Shown here piece by piece: positions 8,406 through 15,841 of a stretch of 52,276 bases of DNA. The stretch covers positions 1 through 52,276 of the forward strand of contig DVHU01000106.1 in the NCBI GenBank assembly GCA_018711815.1. Reading direction: 5' to 3'. This DNA is from Candidatus Egerieimonas intestinavium (GTDB lineage: Bacteria > Bacillota > Clostridia > Lachnospirales > Lachnospiraceae). Each line of letters begins with the position of its first letter. Position 1 is the first letter of the stretch. The notes under the pieces are model-generated. The model saw nothing but the letters and a program-made list of their open reading frames with translations. It ran no database searches and was not told the DNA's origin. The translations under genes were made by a program, and so were the position numbers.

Positions 8406-9404
8406 TTACGGGTTCTGGGCCGAGGTGCCCAGTTGAGTGTAGACGGTCACCGCGTCCTCAATGTGGTACGGACGGGTCTGGTGATCCCCCTGGGCTTTGG
8501 CAGTCACCAAAATATATTCTTTTCCGTTGATGGAGGCCAGGCTGGCCAGACACAGACCGGACTCGTCCGTGTATCCGGTCTTTCCTCCCAGGATCTCCCC
8601 GCCGGGCACCTGAGGGCTCTCCAGCGCTTGGAACATGGTGCTGTAGAAGGTGATCCCCTGGGGATGGCGGTTGGTGGGGGAGGTGCTGTGGCTGCTGCTG
8701 GTGAAGGCCTGGCGAAACTCCGGCTCCTGCAGGGCGTACTTTAGGAGAAGGGCCATATCCTCCGTCGTGGAATAGTGATCCTCATCGTATAGGCCTGTGG
8801 TGTTGCAGAAGTGGGTTCCGGTCATCTCCAGCTCCTGGGCCCTGCGGTTCATCCGGCGGACAAATTCTTCTTCGGAGCCGTCGATTTCCTGGGCCAGAGT
8901 CAGACAGCACTCGGCCCCGGAGGGCAGAAGGATTCCGTACAGCAGATCCCGGGCAACGACCTTTTCCCCGGGCTCAAATCCTGCCTGGGAGGCGTTTTCC
9001 GCGTACAGCTTTGGGAAAATATCTTCAGGCAGGGTGACGGTCTCATCCAGATCCTTCAGATTTTCCACCGCCAGAAGAGCGGTCATCATCTTGGTCATGG
9101 AGGCCGGATAGATGGATTCCCGGCTGTTGCGGGAGGCCAGGATTTCCCCGGAGTCCGGGTCCATGAGCACGGCGTAGGGACTGTTCAGGCCGGATAGGTC
9201 CACCAGCTCCACCGGGGCGGAGGGAGCGCGGGAGCCTGTATCTTCCCCGGTGAAGGCTTTTTTTAAGGTGGGGAGCAGAAACACCGCTCCCAGACACAGG
9301 CACACTGCCGCCAGCATCAGCAGCGGAAGAGAATTTTTCCTTTTCCTTCGTCTCCTTCTTTTGGCGGTGGGCCCGGCGATTTTCTTTTGCTTATCTGTGT
9401 ACAT
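8406..9404 (-). CDS. D-alanyl-D-alanine carboxypeptidase (S11), membrane-anchored, with altered SxN motif
   Basis: 332 residues. A basic N-terminus (RRRRRKRK) precedes one membrane segment (about 27-45), then an exported S11 peptidase domain. The nucleophile motif is S102-M-T-K105 and the third motif K275-T-G277. The second motif, normally S-G-N, reads S162-G-A164 (LLPSGAECC), so the usual asparagine is missing. The family trims the terminal D-Ala of peptidoglycan stem peptides. The ATG (9404) follows AAAGGGG. The gene lies downstream of a VanRS-like pair on the same strand but is separated from it by a hairpin and a likely own promoter; it could be the regulated target, comparable to VanY, although VanY enzymes are metallo-enzymes and this is a serine enzyme. 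Confidence 0.9.
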   Translation of the reverse strand: MYTDKQKKIAGPTAKRRRRRKRKNSLPLLMLAAVCLCLGAVFLLPTLKKAFTGEDTGSRAPSAPVELVDLSGLNSPYAVLMDPDSGEILASRNSRESIYPASMTKMMTALLAVENLKDLDETVTLPEDIFPKLYAENASQAGFEPGEKVVARDLLYGILLPSGAECCLTLAQEIDGSEEEFVRRMNRRAQELEMTGTHFCNTTGLYDEDHYSTTEDMALLLKYALQEPEFRQAFTSSSHSTSPTNRHPQGITFYSTMFQALESPQVPGGEILGGKTGYTDESGLCLASLASINGKEYILVTAKAQGDHQTRPYHIEDAVTVYTQLGTSAQNP

Positions 9405-9429
9405 TTGGTAATTCCCCTTTCTAAAACAG

Positions 9430-9464
9430 AAAAAAATAAGACAACCTCTGTTTCAGCCTTATTT
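9430..9464 (-). terminator. Probable terminator between the histidine kinase and the carboxypeptidase
   Basis: On the minus strand AAATAAG (9464-9458) pairs with CTTATTT (9440-9434), followed by further T to 9430. The loop is 17 bases and the stem is AT-rich, so strength is uncertain. It overlaps the -10 of the putative carboxypeptidase promoter, so that promoter's own transcript would not contain the full hairpin. Confidence 0.45.
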
Positions 9465-9529
9465 TACCGAACAGAAGCTGTCTGTGTTTTAATATTTGGT
9501 TGTTTCTCTCCTAAGAAAAGCCTAAGAAA
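9461..9529 (-). promoter_or_regulatory. Candidate carboxypeptidase promoter with two 11-bp-period response-regulator repeats
   Basis: The plus-strand repeat CCTAAGAAA occurs at 9510-9518 and again at 9521-9529, so the TAAG cores (9512 and 9523) are exactly 11 bp apart. A -10 candidate TAAAAT on the minus strand lies at 9466-9461. The same TAAG core with the same period lies upstream of the response regulator gene (11426-11451). Direct repeats with 10-11 bp spacing are the usual binding layout of OmpR/PhoB-family regulators. The distance from the proximal core to the -10 is 11 bp longer than at the other promoter, that is one helical turn. Confidence 0.5.
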
Positions 9530-10667
9530 CCTTTGAGAAAGAGGGAAGCGGGAGGGAGACCTGAAAGGTAGTCACCTGCTCCTGGCTGCTGGCGGTTATG
9601 GTGCCCCCGTGAAGGGTGACAATCTCCCGGGCAATGGCCAGACCCAGGCCGGCGCCCCCGGTGTTGGAGGTCCGGGCGTCGTCCAGACGGAAAAACTTCT
9701 CGAAGATATCCGCCAGCTTGTTGGCGGGGATTGTGTTGCCCTGATTGCTGAAGCAGACGGTGACCTGATCCTGGGTTTTCTCGGCAGAAATCCGGATGGG
9801 CGTGCGGGGATAGCTGTAAGCGATGGCATTTTTTAATAGATTATTGAAAACCCGGGCCAGCTTATTGGCGTCCCCGTATAGGGTTATGGACTCGTCGGCG
9901 GAGAGCTCTACGGTATTTTGATGGTCATTCAAGAGAGGATAGAATTCATCGGTCAGCTGCACCAGCATATAGTAGAGGTCGATGGACTCCCTCTCCAGCT
10001 CTATTTTCTGGAGATTGTAGCGGGTTATGTCGAAAAACTCATTGATCAGGCTTTCCAGGCGCAGGGACTTATCCAGGGTGATGCGGGTATACTTGTCCCG
10101 CTGATCGGCGGGCATATCCGGCGCCTCCTCCAGAAGACTCAGATAACCGATGATGGAGGTCAGAGGAGTCTTCAGGTCGTGGGCCAGGTAGGCGATCAGG
10201 TCGTTTTTCCGGGAGGACTCCTCCCGGAGGGTCTGCTCGTGCCTTTGGATGGTGGAGCGAATCTCCGTCATTTGGGCGGAGAGCTCCACGTATTCCGCCG
10301 GAAACACAGCGGAGGCTTCCTGATCGCTCTGCATAAACCGGCGGACCAGGAGGGCAGACCGGCGAAGGGAGCGCTTTACCCGGGATTGGGCGTAGACCTG
10401 AGCTGCCAGGAAGAATAAAACCACGGCGGCTGTGAGTACAGTCAGCAGCAGTCCCTTAAGCTTGGGGTAGTTAGGCTGCCGCATGAGGACATAACAGCCC
10501 GCCTCCTCCAGGTATTGATTTTCCGTGATCATATAGTTGCCCTCAAACCAGTCCACAAAGGCGCCGTTCATCACCCGGTCCACCAGAAAATACAGCCCCA
10601 GACAGAGGAGGACTCCCCCCAGGCAGAGGAGAACGGCCAGCAGAATTTTAGAAAAATTAAGCTTCAA
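9522..10667 (-). CDS. VanS-like sensor histidine kinase
   Basis: 381 residues from the preferred TTG at 10667 (KLNFSKILLAVLL...), which overlaps the response regulator stop by 11 bases and follows GGGGGTG; a second TTG at 10715 would add 16 residues. Two membrane segments (about 8-30 and 93-113 of the preferred form) bracket a short extracellular loop of about 60 residues. The H box is YLAHDLKTPLTSIIGYLSLL, the N box NNLLKNAIAYS, and the ATP-lid has FEKFFRLDDAR and GGAGLGLAIAREIV. The combination resembles VanS/VanSB-type kinases. No vanH/A/X genes are nearby, so this is a house regulator rather than a glycopeptide-resistance cluster. The adjacent D,D-carboxypeptidase suggests sensing of cell-wall status. 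Confidence 0.92.
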   Translation of the reverse strand: MKLNFSKILLAVLLCLGGVLLCLGLYFLVDRVMNGAFVDWFEGNYMITENQYLEEAGCYVLMRQPNYPKLKGLLLTVLTAAVVLFFLAAQVYAQSRVKRSLRRSALLVRRFMQSDQEASAVFPAEYVELSAQMTEIRSTIQRHEQTLREESSRKNDLIAYLAHDLKTPLTSIIGYLSLLEEAPDMPADQRDKYTRITLDKSLRLESLINEFFDITRYNLQKIELERESIDLYYMLVQLTDEFYPLLNDHQNTVELSADESITLYGDANKLARVFNNLLKNAIAYSYPRTPIRISAEKTQDQVTVCFSNQGNTIPANKLADIFEKFFRLDDARTSNTGGAGLGLAIAREIVTLHGGTITASSQEQVTTFQVSLPLPSFSKVS

Positions 10668-11352
10668 TTTTGTATCCGCACCCCCAGACTGTCTTGATGT
10701 ATCTGGGGGCCTCAAAGGAATCCCCCAGCTTTTCCCGCAGATGGCGGATATGGACGGTGATGGTGTTGTTGCTCTTGCTGAAATATTCGTCTTCCCAGAC
10801 CTGGTGGAAGAGCTCCTCCGCGCTGACCACCCGCCCCTTATTTTTTAACAGGGTCTGGAGAATGGAGAATTCCGTGGGGGTCAGGGCCAAAGGCTTTTCG
10901 TTGAGCATACATTCGTGGGTCTCGATGTTCAGGCTCAGGCCCGAATGAACCAGCACCGTATCCTCCTTCTCCGCTCCCGCGTTATACCTTTTATATCTGC
11001 GCAGCTGGGCCTTGACCCGGGCTACCATCTCCAGGGGGAGAAAGGGCTTGGTGATGTAGTCGTCGGCCCCCAGGGCCAGGCCCTTGATTTTATCCAGCTC
11101 CTCCCCCTTGGCGGTCAGCATGATCACGGGAAACTGGCAGGTCTCTCTGAGCTTCCTGCAGAGAGAAAAGCCATCCATATCTGGCAGCATCACATCCAGG
11201 ATGGCCAGATCCAGCTTTTCCCGCTGTATGCAGGCCAGGGCGTCGGCGGCCCGGTAAAAGGTATAGACGGTGAAAGCTTCATTTCGCAGATAGAGGGAAA
11301 CCAGGTCCGCGATCTCCGGCTCGTCGTCAACTACAAGTATTTTATCCGGCAT
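10657..11352 (-). CDS. VanR-like OmpR-family response regulator
   Basis: 231 residues. The receiver domain (1-120) has VVDDEPEI at the acidic pocket, the phosphorylated aspartate D53 in LAILDVMLPDMDG, and K in YITKPF. The C-terminal winged-helix domain (about 130-231) has LTPTEFSILQTLLKNKGRVVSAEELFHQVW and NNTITVHIRHLREKLGD, typical of VanR/OmpR regulators. The ATG (11352) is preceded by AAGGAGGAG. It is the first gene of a minus-strand run: regulator, kinase, then D,D-carboxypeptidase. Its promoter region carries three TAAG repeats at 11-bp spacing that are probable self-binding sites. Confidence 0.95.
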   Translation of the reverse strand: MPDKILVVDDEPEIADLVSLYLRNEAFTVYTFYRAADALACIQREKLDLAILDVMLPDMDGFSLCRKLRETCQFPVIMLTAKGEELDKIKGLALGADDYITKPFLPLEMVARVKAQLRRYKRYNAGAEKEDTVLVHSGLSLNIETHECMLNEKPLALTPTEFSILQTLLKNKGRVVSAEELFHQVWEDEYFSKSNNTITVHIRHLREKLGDSFEAPRYIKTVWGCGYKIEA

Positions 11353-11385
11353 AAGACATACTCCTCCTTTTCTTATCGAAATCTT

Positions 11386-11451
11386 AGTATATCAGAGAAA
11401 GCCGCGGTATTTCCTGGATTTTCCCTAAGAAAGTATTAAGATTTTCCTAAG
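11386..11451 (-). promoter_or_regulatory. Response-regulator promoter with three TAAG repeats at 11-bp period
   Basis: On the minus strand a TATACT -10 lies at 11391-11386, with no good -35 at the right distance (GGAAAT). Immediately upstream, TAAG (plus-strand reading) occurs at 11426, 11437 and 11448, exactly 11 bp apart, inside CCTAAGAAAG...TTAAGAT...CCTAAGGG. A weak -35 with direct repeats just upstream is the usual layout of a promoter that needs an OmpR-type activator, suggesting autoregulation. Confidence 0.6.
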
Positions 11452-11479
11452 GGGGTTCCCACAAAAGCATTACCTCCCC

Positions 11480-11507
11480 TTGAAAAGGACGGATATTTTG
11501 CTATAAT
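11480..11507 (+). promoter_or_regulatory. Sigma-A promoter of phoH
   Basis: TTGAAA (11480-11485) and a perfect TATAAT (11502-11507) are separated by 16 bases. Transcription should start near 11514, about 40 bases before phoH. It is divergent from the response regulator promoter, whose TAAG repeats end 29 bases away. Confidence 0.75.
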
Positions 11508-11552
11508 GAATACGGTGCTTTCACATTAAGAGCGGAAAGTGAGGAATTTCAT

Positions 11553-12560
11553 TTGGAGATAAAACAGATAGAATTTGACGATTTAGTAAAGCAGCAGGCG
11601 GTTTTCGGCCCCCAGGACCATCTGGCGAAGTCCATAGAAAAGTTTTTTTCCGTCTCCATCGTGGCCCGGGGCAGCAGCGTGGAGATCACCGGCGAGACCG
11701 GAAAAAACGTGGAATTGGCGGAATCGGTTCTAAATTCCCTGATGGAGCTGTATGATAAAGGGGACGAGCTCACCAAGGGCACGGTGCACCGGCTGATGGA
11801 GGAGGCCTACGCCGGCTCCCTGGACGAGACGGTCCGGGCCATGGACAGCGTGGTGATCCTCAATAACCGGGGCGTTCCGGTGAAATGCAAAACCCCCGGC
11901 CAGCAGCGGTATGTGCAGGCTCTGCGGGAGAGCACGGTGACCCTGTGCATCGGACCTGCGGGAACGGGAAAGACGTATCTGGCCATCGCCCAGGCGGCCA
12001 AGGAGCTTAGGGACGGGGAGATCGACCGGATCATCATGAGCCGTCCGGCCATCGAGGCCGGGGAGGAGCGGCTGGGCTTCCTGCCCGGAGATCTGGCCCA
12101 GAAGGTGGATCCCTATCTGCGCCCCCTCTACGATGCCTTAAATGACATTATGGGCATGGAGAAGGCGGAGAAGCTGCGGGAGCGGGGGATCATTGAGATC
12201 GCGCCCCTGGCCTACATGCGCGGGCGGACCTTAAGCCGCTCCCGGGTGATCATCGACGAGAGCCAGAACGCTTCCCTGATGACGCTGAAAATGGCCCTGA
12301 CCCGTCTGGGGGAGGGCTCTAAGATGGTGCTCACCGGCGACGTGACCCAGATTGACCTGCCCCACGCCAGCGACTCCGGCCTGCAGAAATGCGCCGAGAT
12401 CCTGCAGCCCATCGAGGGGATCTCCGTGACCAAGCTCAGCAACCGGGATGTGGTGCGAAATAAGATTGTCCGGGATATTGTGAAGGCCTTTGAGAAGGAA
12501 GAGCAGCGCCGGGAGGAGAAGGAAAAAGCCTTCAGCCGGAAAAAACGCCTTTACAAATAG
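11553..12560 (+). CDS. phoH: PhoH-like ATPase
   Basis: 335 residues, normal for Firmicutes PhoH. An N-terminal KH-like region (about 20-110) precedes the ATPase domain. Walker A is GPAGTGKT at residues 134-141, the Walker B/DExx element is VIIDESQNAS, and LTGDVTQIDLP is the following family motif. PhoH proteins are helicase-like ATPases whose partner is often YbeY, encoded next here, suggesting an RNA-processing role. The start is TTG at 11553 after GAGG; no ATG is available nearby. It begins an operon of phoH, ybeY, a DUF3048 lipoprotein and a BofC-like gene. Confidence 0.93.
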   Translation: MEIKQIEFDDLVKQQAVFGPQDHLAKSIEKFFSVSIVARGSSVEITGETGKNVELAESVLNSLMELYDKGDELTKGTVHRLMEEAYAGSLDETVRAMDSVVILNNRGVPVKCKTPGQQRYVQALRESTVTLCIGPAGTGKTYLAIAQAAKELRDGEIDRIIMSRPAIEAGEERLGFLPGDLAQKVDPYLRPLYDALNDIMGMEKAEKLRERGIIEIAPLAYMRGRTLSRSRVIIDESQNASLMTLKMALTRLGEGSKMVLTGDVTQIDLPHASDSGLQKCAEILQPIEGISVTKLSNRDVVRNKIVRDIVKAFEKEEQRREEKEKAFSRKKRLYK

Positions 12561-12634
12561 AAAGCGGGAAGTGTATACTAAACTCAGTTTGAGTTTCTGC
12601 AAAGAGGAAAAGCGGCGAAAAGGAGGAGTAGGAG

Positions 12635-13129
12635 ATGAGGGTGCTCATAGAGAACGAGCAGGAGGATAGCCTTGACTTTGACTACGAGGCTGTGGCCCGC
12701 CAGGTGGCGGAGGCCGTGCTGGAGGCAGAAGGCTGCCCCTATGAGTCCCAGGTGGATCTGGTGCTCACCACAGATCAGGAGATCTGCCGGGTGAACCGGG
12801 AGTTCCGGGGAATCGACAGGCCCACGGATGTGCTCTCTTTTCCGGCGGTGGATTTCTCTTCCCCGGCGGACTACCGTGTGCTGGAGGAGGCGGAGGAATG
12901 TTTTGACCCAGATACGGGGGAACTGCTCCTGGGGGATATGATGATCTCTGTTCCCAGGCTGAAGGCCCAGGCATGGGAGTACGGCCACGGGGAGAAGCGG
13001 GAATTTGCCTTCCTGGTGGCTCACAGCATGCTCCACCTTCTGGGCTACGACCATATGCTCCCGGAGGAGGCTGCCGTCATGGAGCAGAAACAGGAGGCTG
13101 TGCTTCAGGCCTTGCAGATTACCAGATAG
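12635..13129 (+). CDS. ybeY: Endoribonuclease YbeY (16S rRNA maturation)
   Basis: 164 residues. The metal-binding signature HSMLHLLGYDH provides H130, H134 and H140, as in all YbeY enzymes, which act in 16S rRNA 3'-end maturation and ribosome quality control. The earlier motif NREFRGIDRPTDVLSFP is also typical. The ATG follows a strong AAAAGGAGGAG site. It lies 74 bases after phoH; a 7-bp inverted repeat AAACTCA/TGAGTTT (12580-12596) sits in that gap and could be a weak RNA hairpin. Confidence 0.96.
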   Translation: MRVLIENEQEDSLDFDYEAVARQVAEAVLEAEGCPYESQVDLVLTTDQEICRVNREFRGIDRPTDVLSFPAVDFSSPADYRVLEEAEECFDPDTGELLLGDMMISVPRLKAQAWEYGHGEKREFAFLVAHSMLHLLGYDHMLPEEAAVMEQKQEAVLQALQITR

Positions 13130-13140
13130 GAGGCATTAGA

Positions 13141-14274
13141 ATGAAACGAAGAAACTGGATTCTGGGACTGGCCCTGGCGGGGACTATTTTGGCCCTGACA
13201 GGCTGCAGCAAGAAAAATAATGCAGAGCCTACGCCCATTCCCACGGTGGAGCCCACGGAGACTCCCACCCCGGAGCCCACGGAGGAGGCCCCGGAGGAGG
13301 AATCCCCCGATGTGGTGTCCCCGGTGAGCTCCGGGGAGGTGATTCCCGAGGGAATGGTCAAGAGCTATCTCACCGGAGAGTACGTGGCGGAGGAGATCGG
13401 CCGGCAGCGGCCCATCGCCATTATGCTGAATAACATTTACGGAGCCCTGCCCCAGTGCGGCATCGACCGGGCCGGAGTCATCTACGAGGCGCCGGCGGAG
13501 GGCGGCATCTCCCGGCTCATGGGAATTTTTGAGGACTATCAGGGAGAAGAGCGGATCGGCTCCGTGCGCAGCTGCCGGGATTACTTTATTTTCTACGCCA
13601 TGGGCTTTGACGCCGTCTACGCCCACTACGGCCAGGCGGTCTACGCGGAGAAATACCTGAACCTGGATGAGGTGAACAACTTAAGCGGGCTGGATCAGTA
13701 CGGCGACGGGATCACCTATTACCGTTCCGAGGACCGGCAGGCCCCCCACAATGTGTTTACCGACTATGACATGCTCCACGCGGGCATTGACGCCTACGGC
13801 TACAGCATGGATTATTCCCCGGATTATGAGGGGTATTATCAGTTCGCGGGCGTGGACGAGCGGGTGGACCTGGCGGAGGGCCAGACGGCCAACACCGTGA
13901 AAATTCCCTACGTGAGCCAGCATCCCTACTTTACCTACAATCCGGAGGAGGAGGTCTACTACCGTTTCCAGTATGACGAGCCCCACGTGGACGGGAATAC
14001 CGGGGAGCAGCTGACCTGCAAAAACATTATTCTCCAGTACTCCCAGTGGCAGGCCTACGATGAGAATGGTTACCTGAATATTGACACCAGCTCCGGCGGG
14101 GCGGGAAAATATATCACCAACGGCAAGGCCATCGACATCACCTGGACCAAGGATGGGGAGTGGGGCGTAACCCACTACTATGACGCCAGCGGCCAGGAGA
14201 TCACCCTGAATCCCGGGAGAACCTGGGTGGACATCGTGCTGAATGATTATGCCGGCGACGTGGTAATTGAATAA
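13141..14274 (+). CDS. DUF3048 lipoprotein (YerB-like)
   Basis: 377 residues. A lipoprotein signal ends in LALTGC with the acylated cysteine at residue 22, followed by a Pro/Thr/Glu-rich linker (about 27-60), and then a DUF3048 domain (RPIAIMLNNIYGALPQCGIDRAGVIYEAPAEGG, RIGSVRSCRDYF). The family, including Bacillus YerB, is extracytoplasmic and of unknown function. The ATG follows AGGAGG at 13128-13133, which overlaps the ybeY stop. It is probably lipid-anchored on the outer face of the membrane by Lgt and the LspA encoded at 45.4 kb. Confidence 0.9.
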   Translation: MKRRNWILGLALAGTILALTGCSKKNNAEPTPIPTVEPTETPTPEPTEEAPEEESPDVVSPVSSGEVIPEGMVKSYLTGEYVAEEIGRQRPIAIMLNNIYGALPQCGIDRAGVIYEAPAEGGISRLMGIFEDYQGEERIGSVRSCRDYFIFYAMGFDAVYAHYGQAVYAEKYLNLDEVNNLSGLDQYGDGITYYRSEDRQAPHNVFTDYDMLHAGIDAYGYSMDYSPDYEGYYQFAGVDERVDLAEGQTANTVKIPYVSQHPYFTYNPEEEVYYRFQYDEPHVDGNTGEQLTCKNIILQYSQWQAYDENGYLNIDTSSGGAGKYITNGKAIDITWTKDGEWGVTHYYDASGQEITLNPGRTWVDIVLNDYAGDVVIE

Positions 14275-14285
14275 TTTGGCAAAAG

Positions 14286-14350
14286 AAGGCCGATACTATA
14301 ACAAAAAGGAGTGTTTTTCCATGAAAAAAGCCCGTTATAGTATCGGCCTT
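14286..14350 (+). repeat. Perfect 17-bp inverted repeat enclosing the ribosome site and start of the BofC-like gene
   Basis: AAGGCCGATACTATAAC (14286-14302) and its exact reverse complement GTTATAGTATCGGCCTT (14334-14350) flank a 31-base loop. The loop contains the AAAAAGGAG ribosome site, the ATG start at 14321 and the first four codons. Inside the loop a T5 run can pair either with the upstream A5 (covering GGAG) or with the downstream A6 (leaving ATG in a small loop). There is no T-tail, so it is not an ordinary terminator. Confidence 0.9.
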
Positions 14351-14674
14351 ATGCTGGTCTGCGCGGCCCTGGTCTGGGGCTACTACGGCAGCTACCGTCT
14401 GCTGGAGAACCGCCATCAGCGGGAGCTTCTGGAGCAGCAGCTGGGGATGCCGGGGGAGGAGATTCTCTCGGCGGACAGCGCCATCCAGGTGGTCTATGTG
14501 CTCCGGGATCAGGGCGGGTACGTAAATGTGTATCTGGAGGACGGGACCCTCTATGAGGTTACAGGGATCCGCACGGCGGAGCTGCCCCAAAAGCTGCAGC
14601 AGGAGATAGGGGAGGGGAAGGTCATAGAAGGGAGCCGGAATTTATACAGCTTTCTTGAGAATTATTCCAGCTGA
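14321..14674 (+). CDS. Small membrane-anchored protein with BofC-C-terminal-like domain
   Basis: 117 residues. Residues about 7-26 form a signal anchor, followed by a short linker and a domain of about 65 residues reading YVLRDQGGYVNVYLEDGTLYEVTGIRTAELP, ending LYSFLENYSS. This pattern resembles the C-terminal domain of BofC, the forespore regulator of SpoIVB in Bacillus, although it lacks the rest of BofC; assignment is by resemblance only. ATG 14321 follows AAAAAGGAG; the frame can be extended to 14267, but that start would overlap the DUF3048 stop and lacks a ribosome site. The ribosome site and start sit inside a perfect 17-bp stem. Confidence 0.7.
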   Translation: MKKARYSIGLMLVCAALVWGYYGSYRLLENRHQRELLEQQLGMPGEEILSADSAIQVVYVLRDQGGYVNVYLEDGTLYEVTGIRTAELPQKLQQEIGEGKVIEGSRNLYSFLENYSS

Positions 14675-14678
14675 AGGG

Positions 14679-14708
14679 TTGGACAAATGGACAAGATTAT
14701 AGTAAAAT
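14679..14708 (+). promoter_or_regulatory. Possible proB promoter
   Basis: TTGGAC (14679-14684) and TAAAAT (14703-14708) are separated by 18 bases. The match is moderate, and the hairpin at 14713-14737 would lie at the very 5' end of its transcript. Confidence 0.35.
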
Positions 14709-14712
14709 AAAG

Positions 14713-14746
14713 GCGGCACCCGGCTGCGGGCTGCCGTTCAATTTTT
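14713..14746 (+). terminator. Probable terminator after the BofC-like gene
   Basis: CGGCACCC and GGGCTGCCG form an eight-pair stem with one bulge around a short loop (14714-14736), followed after six bases by five T (14742-14746). The T-run is displaced, so efficiency may be moderate; it separates the phoH operon from proB. Confidence 0.45.
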
Positions 14747-14766
14747 ATACAGACGAGGATAGAAAG

Positions 14767-15609
14767 ATGAACGCGAGAGATCTCTTAAAGGATAAAAAAA
14801 GGATTGTGGTAAAGATAGGCTCTTCCTCCCTGACCCACCCCTACACGGGCAACCTGGATTTGGTGAAGCTGGAGGTGCTGGTGCGGGAGCTTTCCGATCT
14901 GAGAAATCAGGGAAAGGATGTGGTCCTGGTGTCCTCGGGAGCCATCATGGTGGGGGCGGATACCCTGCAGTTTGAGGCAAAGCCCACCAAGCTGGCGGCC
15001 AAGCAGGCCTGCGCCTCCGTGGGACAGGCCCGGCTGATGATGATCTACCAGAAGCTTTTCGCCGAGTACAACCAGGTGGCGGGGCAGGTGCTGATGACTA
15101 AATTTACCATGACCAACGACTTAAATCGGCGCAACGCCAGGAATACCTTCTGCGAGCTGCTGGAGCTGGGTGTGATTCCCATCGTAAACGAAAACGATAC
15201 CATCGTCACCGACGAGATTGAGTTTGGAGACAACGACAACCTTTCCGCGGTGGTGGCGGCCCTGATCCACGCGGACCTGCTGATCCTGCTCTCAGACATT
15301 GACGGCCTGTACACCGACGACCCCAGAAAGAATGAGAACGCCCGGTTTATCGAGGTGGTGGAATGTCTGGACGATCATTTCAAGGAAATGGGCAAGGGCA
15401 GCACCGGCAGCAAGGTGGGAACCGGAGGTATGGCCACCAAACTGCATGCGGCGGAGATCGCCACCAGCGCCGGGGCGGATATGATTATCGCCAACGGCCG
15501 GGATTTCCACATCCTGCACCGGATTATGAACGGGGGAAATTACGGAACACTCTTTAAGGCCAACCCCAAGGAAGAGTTTTATCTGATTGACTACATAGGA
15601 AGAATTTAA
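14767..15609 (+). CDS. proB: Glutamate 5-kinase (proline biosynthesis, step 1), short form
   Basis: 280 residues of the amino-acid-kinase fold. RIVVKIGSSSL at the N-terminus binds phosphate, VLVSSGAIMVGA and VPIVNENDTIVTDEIEFGDNDNLSA are substrate-site signatures, and GTGGMATKLHAAEIA is the C-terminal kinase motif. The enzyme phosphorylates glutamate to glutamyl-5-phosphate. The C-terminal PUA domain of the 367-residue E. coli enzyme is absent, as in many Clostridia. The partner reductase proA is three genes downstream, so the cluster is a proline operon with two genes inserted. Confidence 0.96.
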   Translation: MNARDLLKDKKRIVVKIGSSSLTHPYTGNLDLVKLEVLVRELSDLRNQGKDVVLVSSGAIMVGADTLQFEAKPTKLAAKQACASVGQARLMMIYQKLFAEYNQVAGQVLMTKFTMTNDLNRRNARNTFCELLELGVIPIVNENDTIVTDEIEFGDNDNLSAVVAALIHADLLILLSDIDGLYTDDPRKNENARFIEVVECLDDHFKEMGKGSTGSKVGTGGMATKLHAAEIATSAGADMIIANGRDFHILHRIMNGGNYGTLFKANPKEEFYLIDYIGRI

Positions 15610-15619
15610 GAGGTGGCAT

Positions 15620-15841
15620 ATGAACCAGGAAAAAATATCACGGATCAACGAGCTGGCCCGCAAATCCAAGACCGTAGGACTTACCGAGGCAGAGAAGGAG
15701 GAGCAGGCAAAGCTGCGGCAGGAGTACATCGCTCTGGTGCGGATGAACCTGCGCAGCCAGCTGGACAATATTGATATTCGGGAGAAGGACGGAAGCATCA
15801 CAAATTTGGGGGAAAAGTATGGAAACAAAAAAGTCCATTAG
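15620..15841 (+). CDS. DUF896 (YnzC-like) small protein
   Basis: 73 residues with the family pattern KISRINELARKSKTVGLTEAEKEEQAKLRQEY and then FRxN-type positions (VRMNLRSQLDNI). DUF896 proteins are small helical cytoplasmic proteins; Bacillus YnzC belongs to this family and its role is unknown. The ATG follows AAGAGGTGG. Its 3' end overlaps the following gene by 23 bases. Confidence 0.9.
   Translation: MNQEKISRINELARKSKTVGLTEAEKEEQAKLRQEYIALVRMNLRSQLDNIDIREKDGSITNLGEKYGNKKVH

Noticed and set aside
10657..11352. Glycopeptide-resistance (van) cluster
   Set aside because: Only VanR/VanS-like regulator and kinase are present; there is no vanH, ligase or vanX, and the nearby carboxypeptidase is of the serine S11 type, not VanY.
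12580..12596. Inverted repeat AAACTCA/TGAGTTT before ybeY as a strong regulator site
   Set aside because: Seven base pairs with a three-base centre is within chance and not placed at a promoter or terminator; recorded only as a possible weak hairpin.
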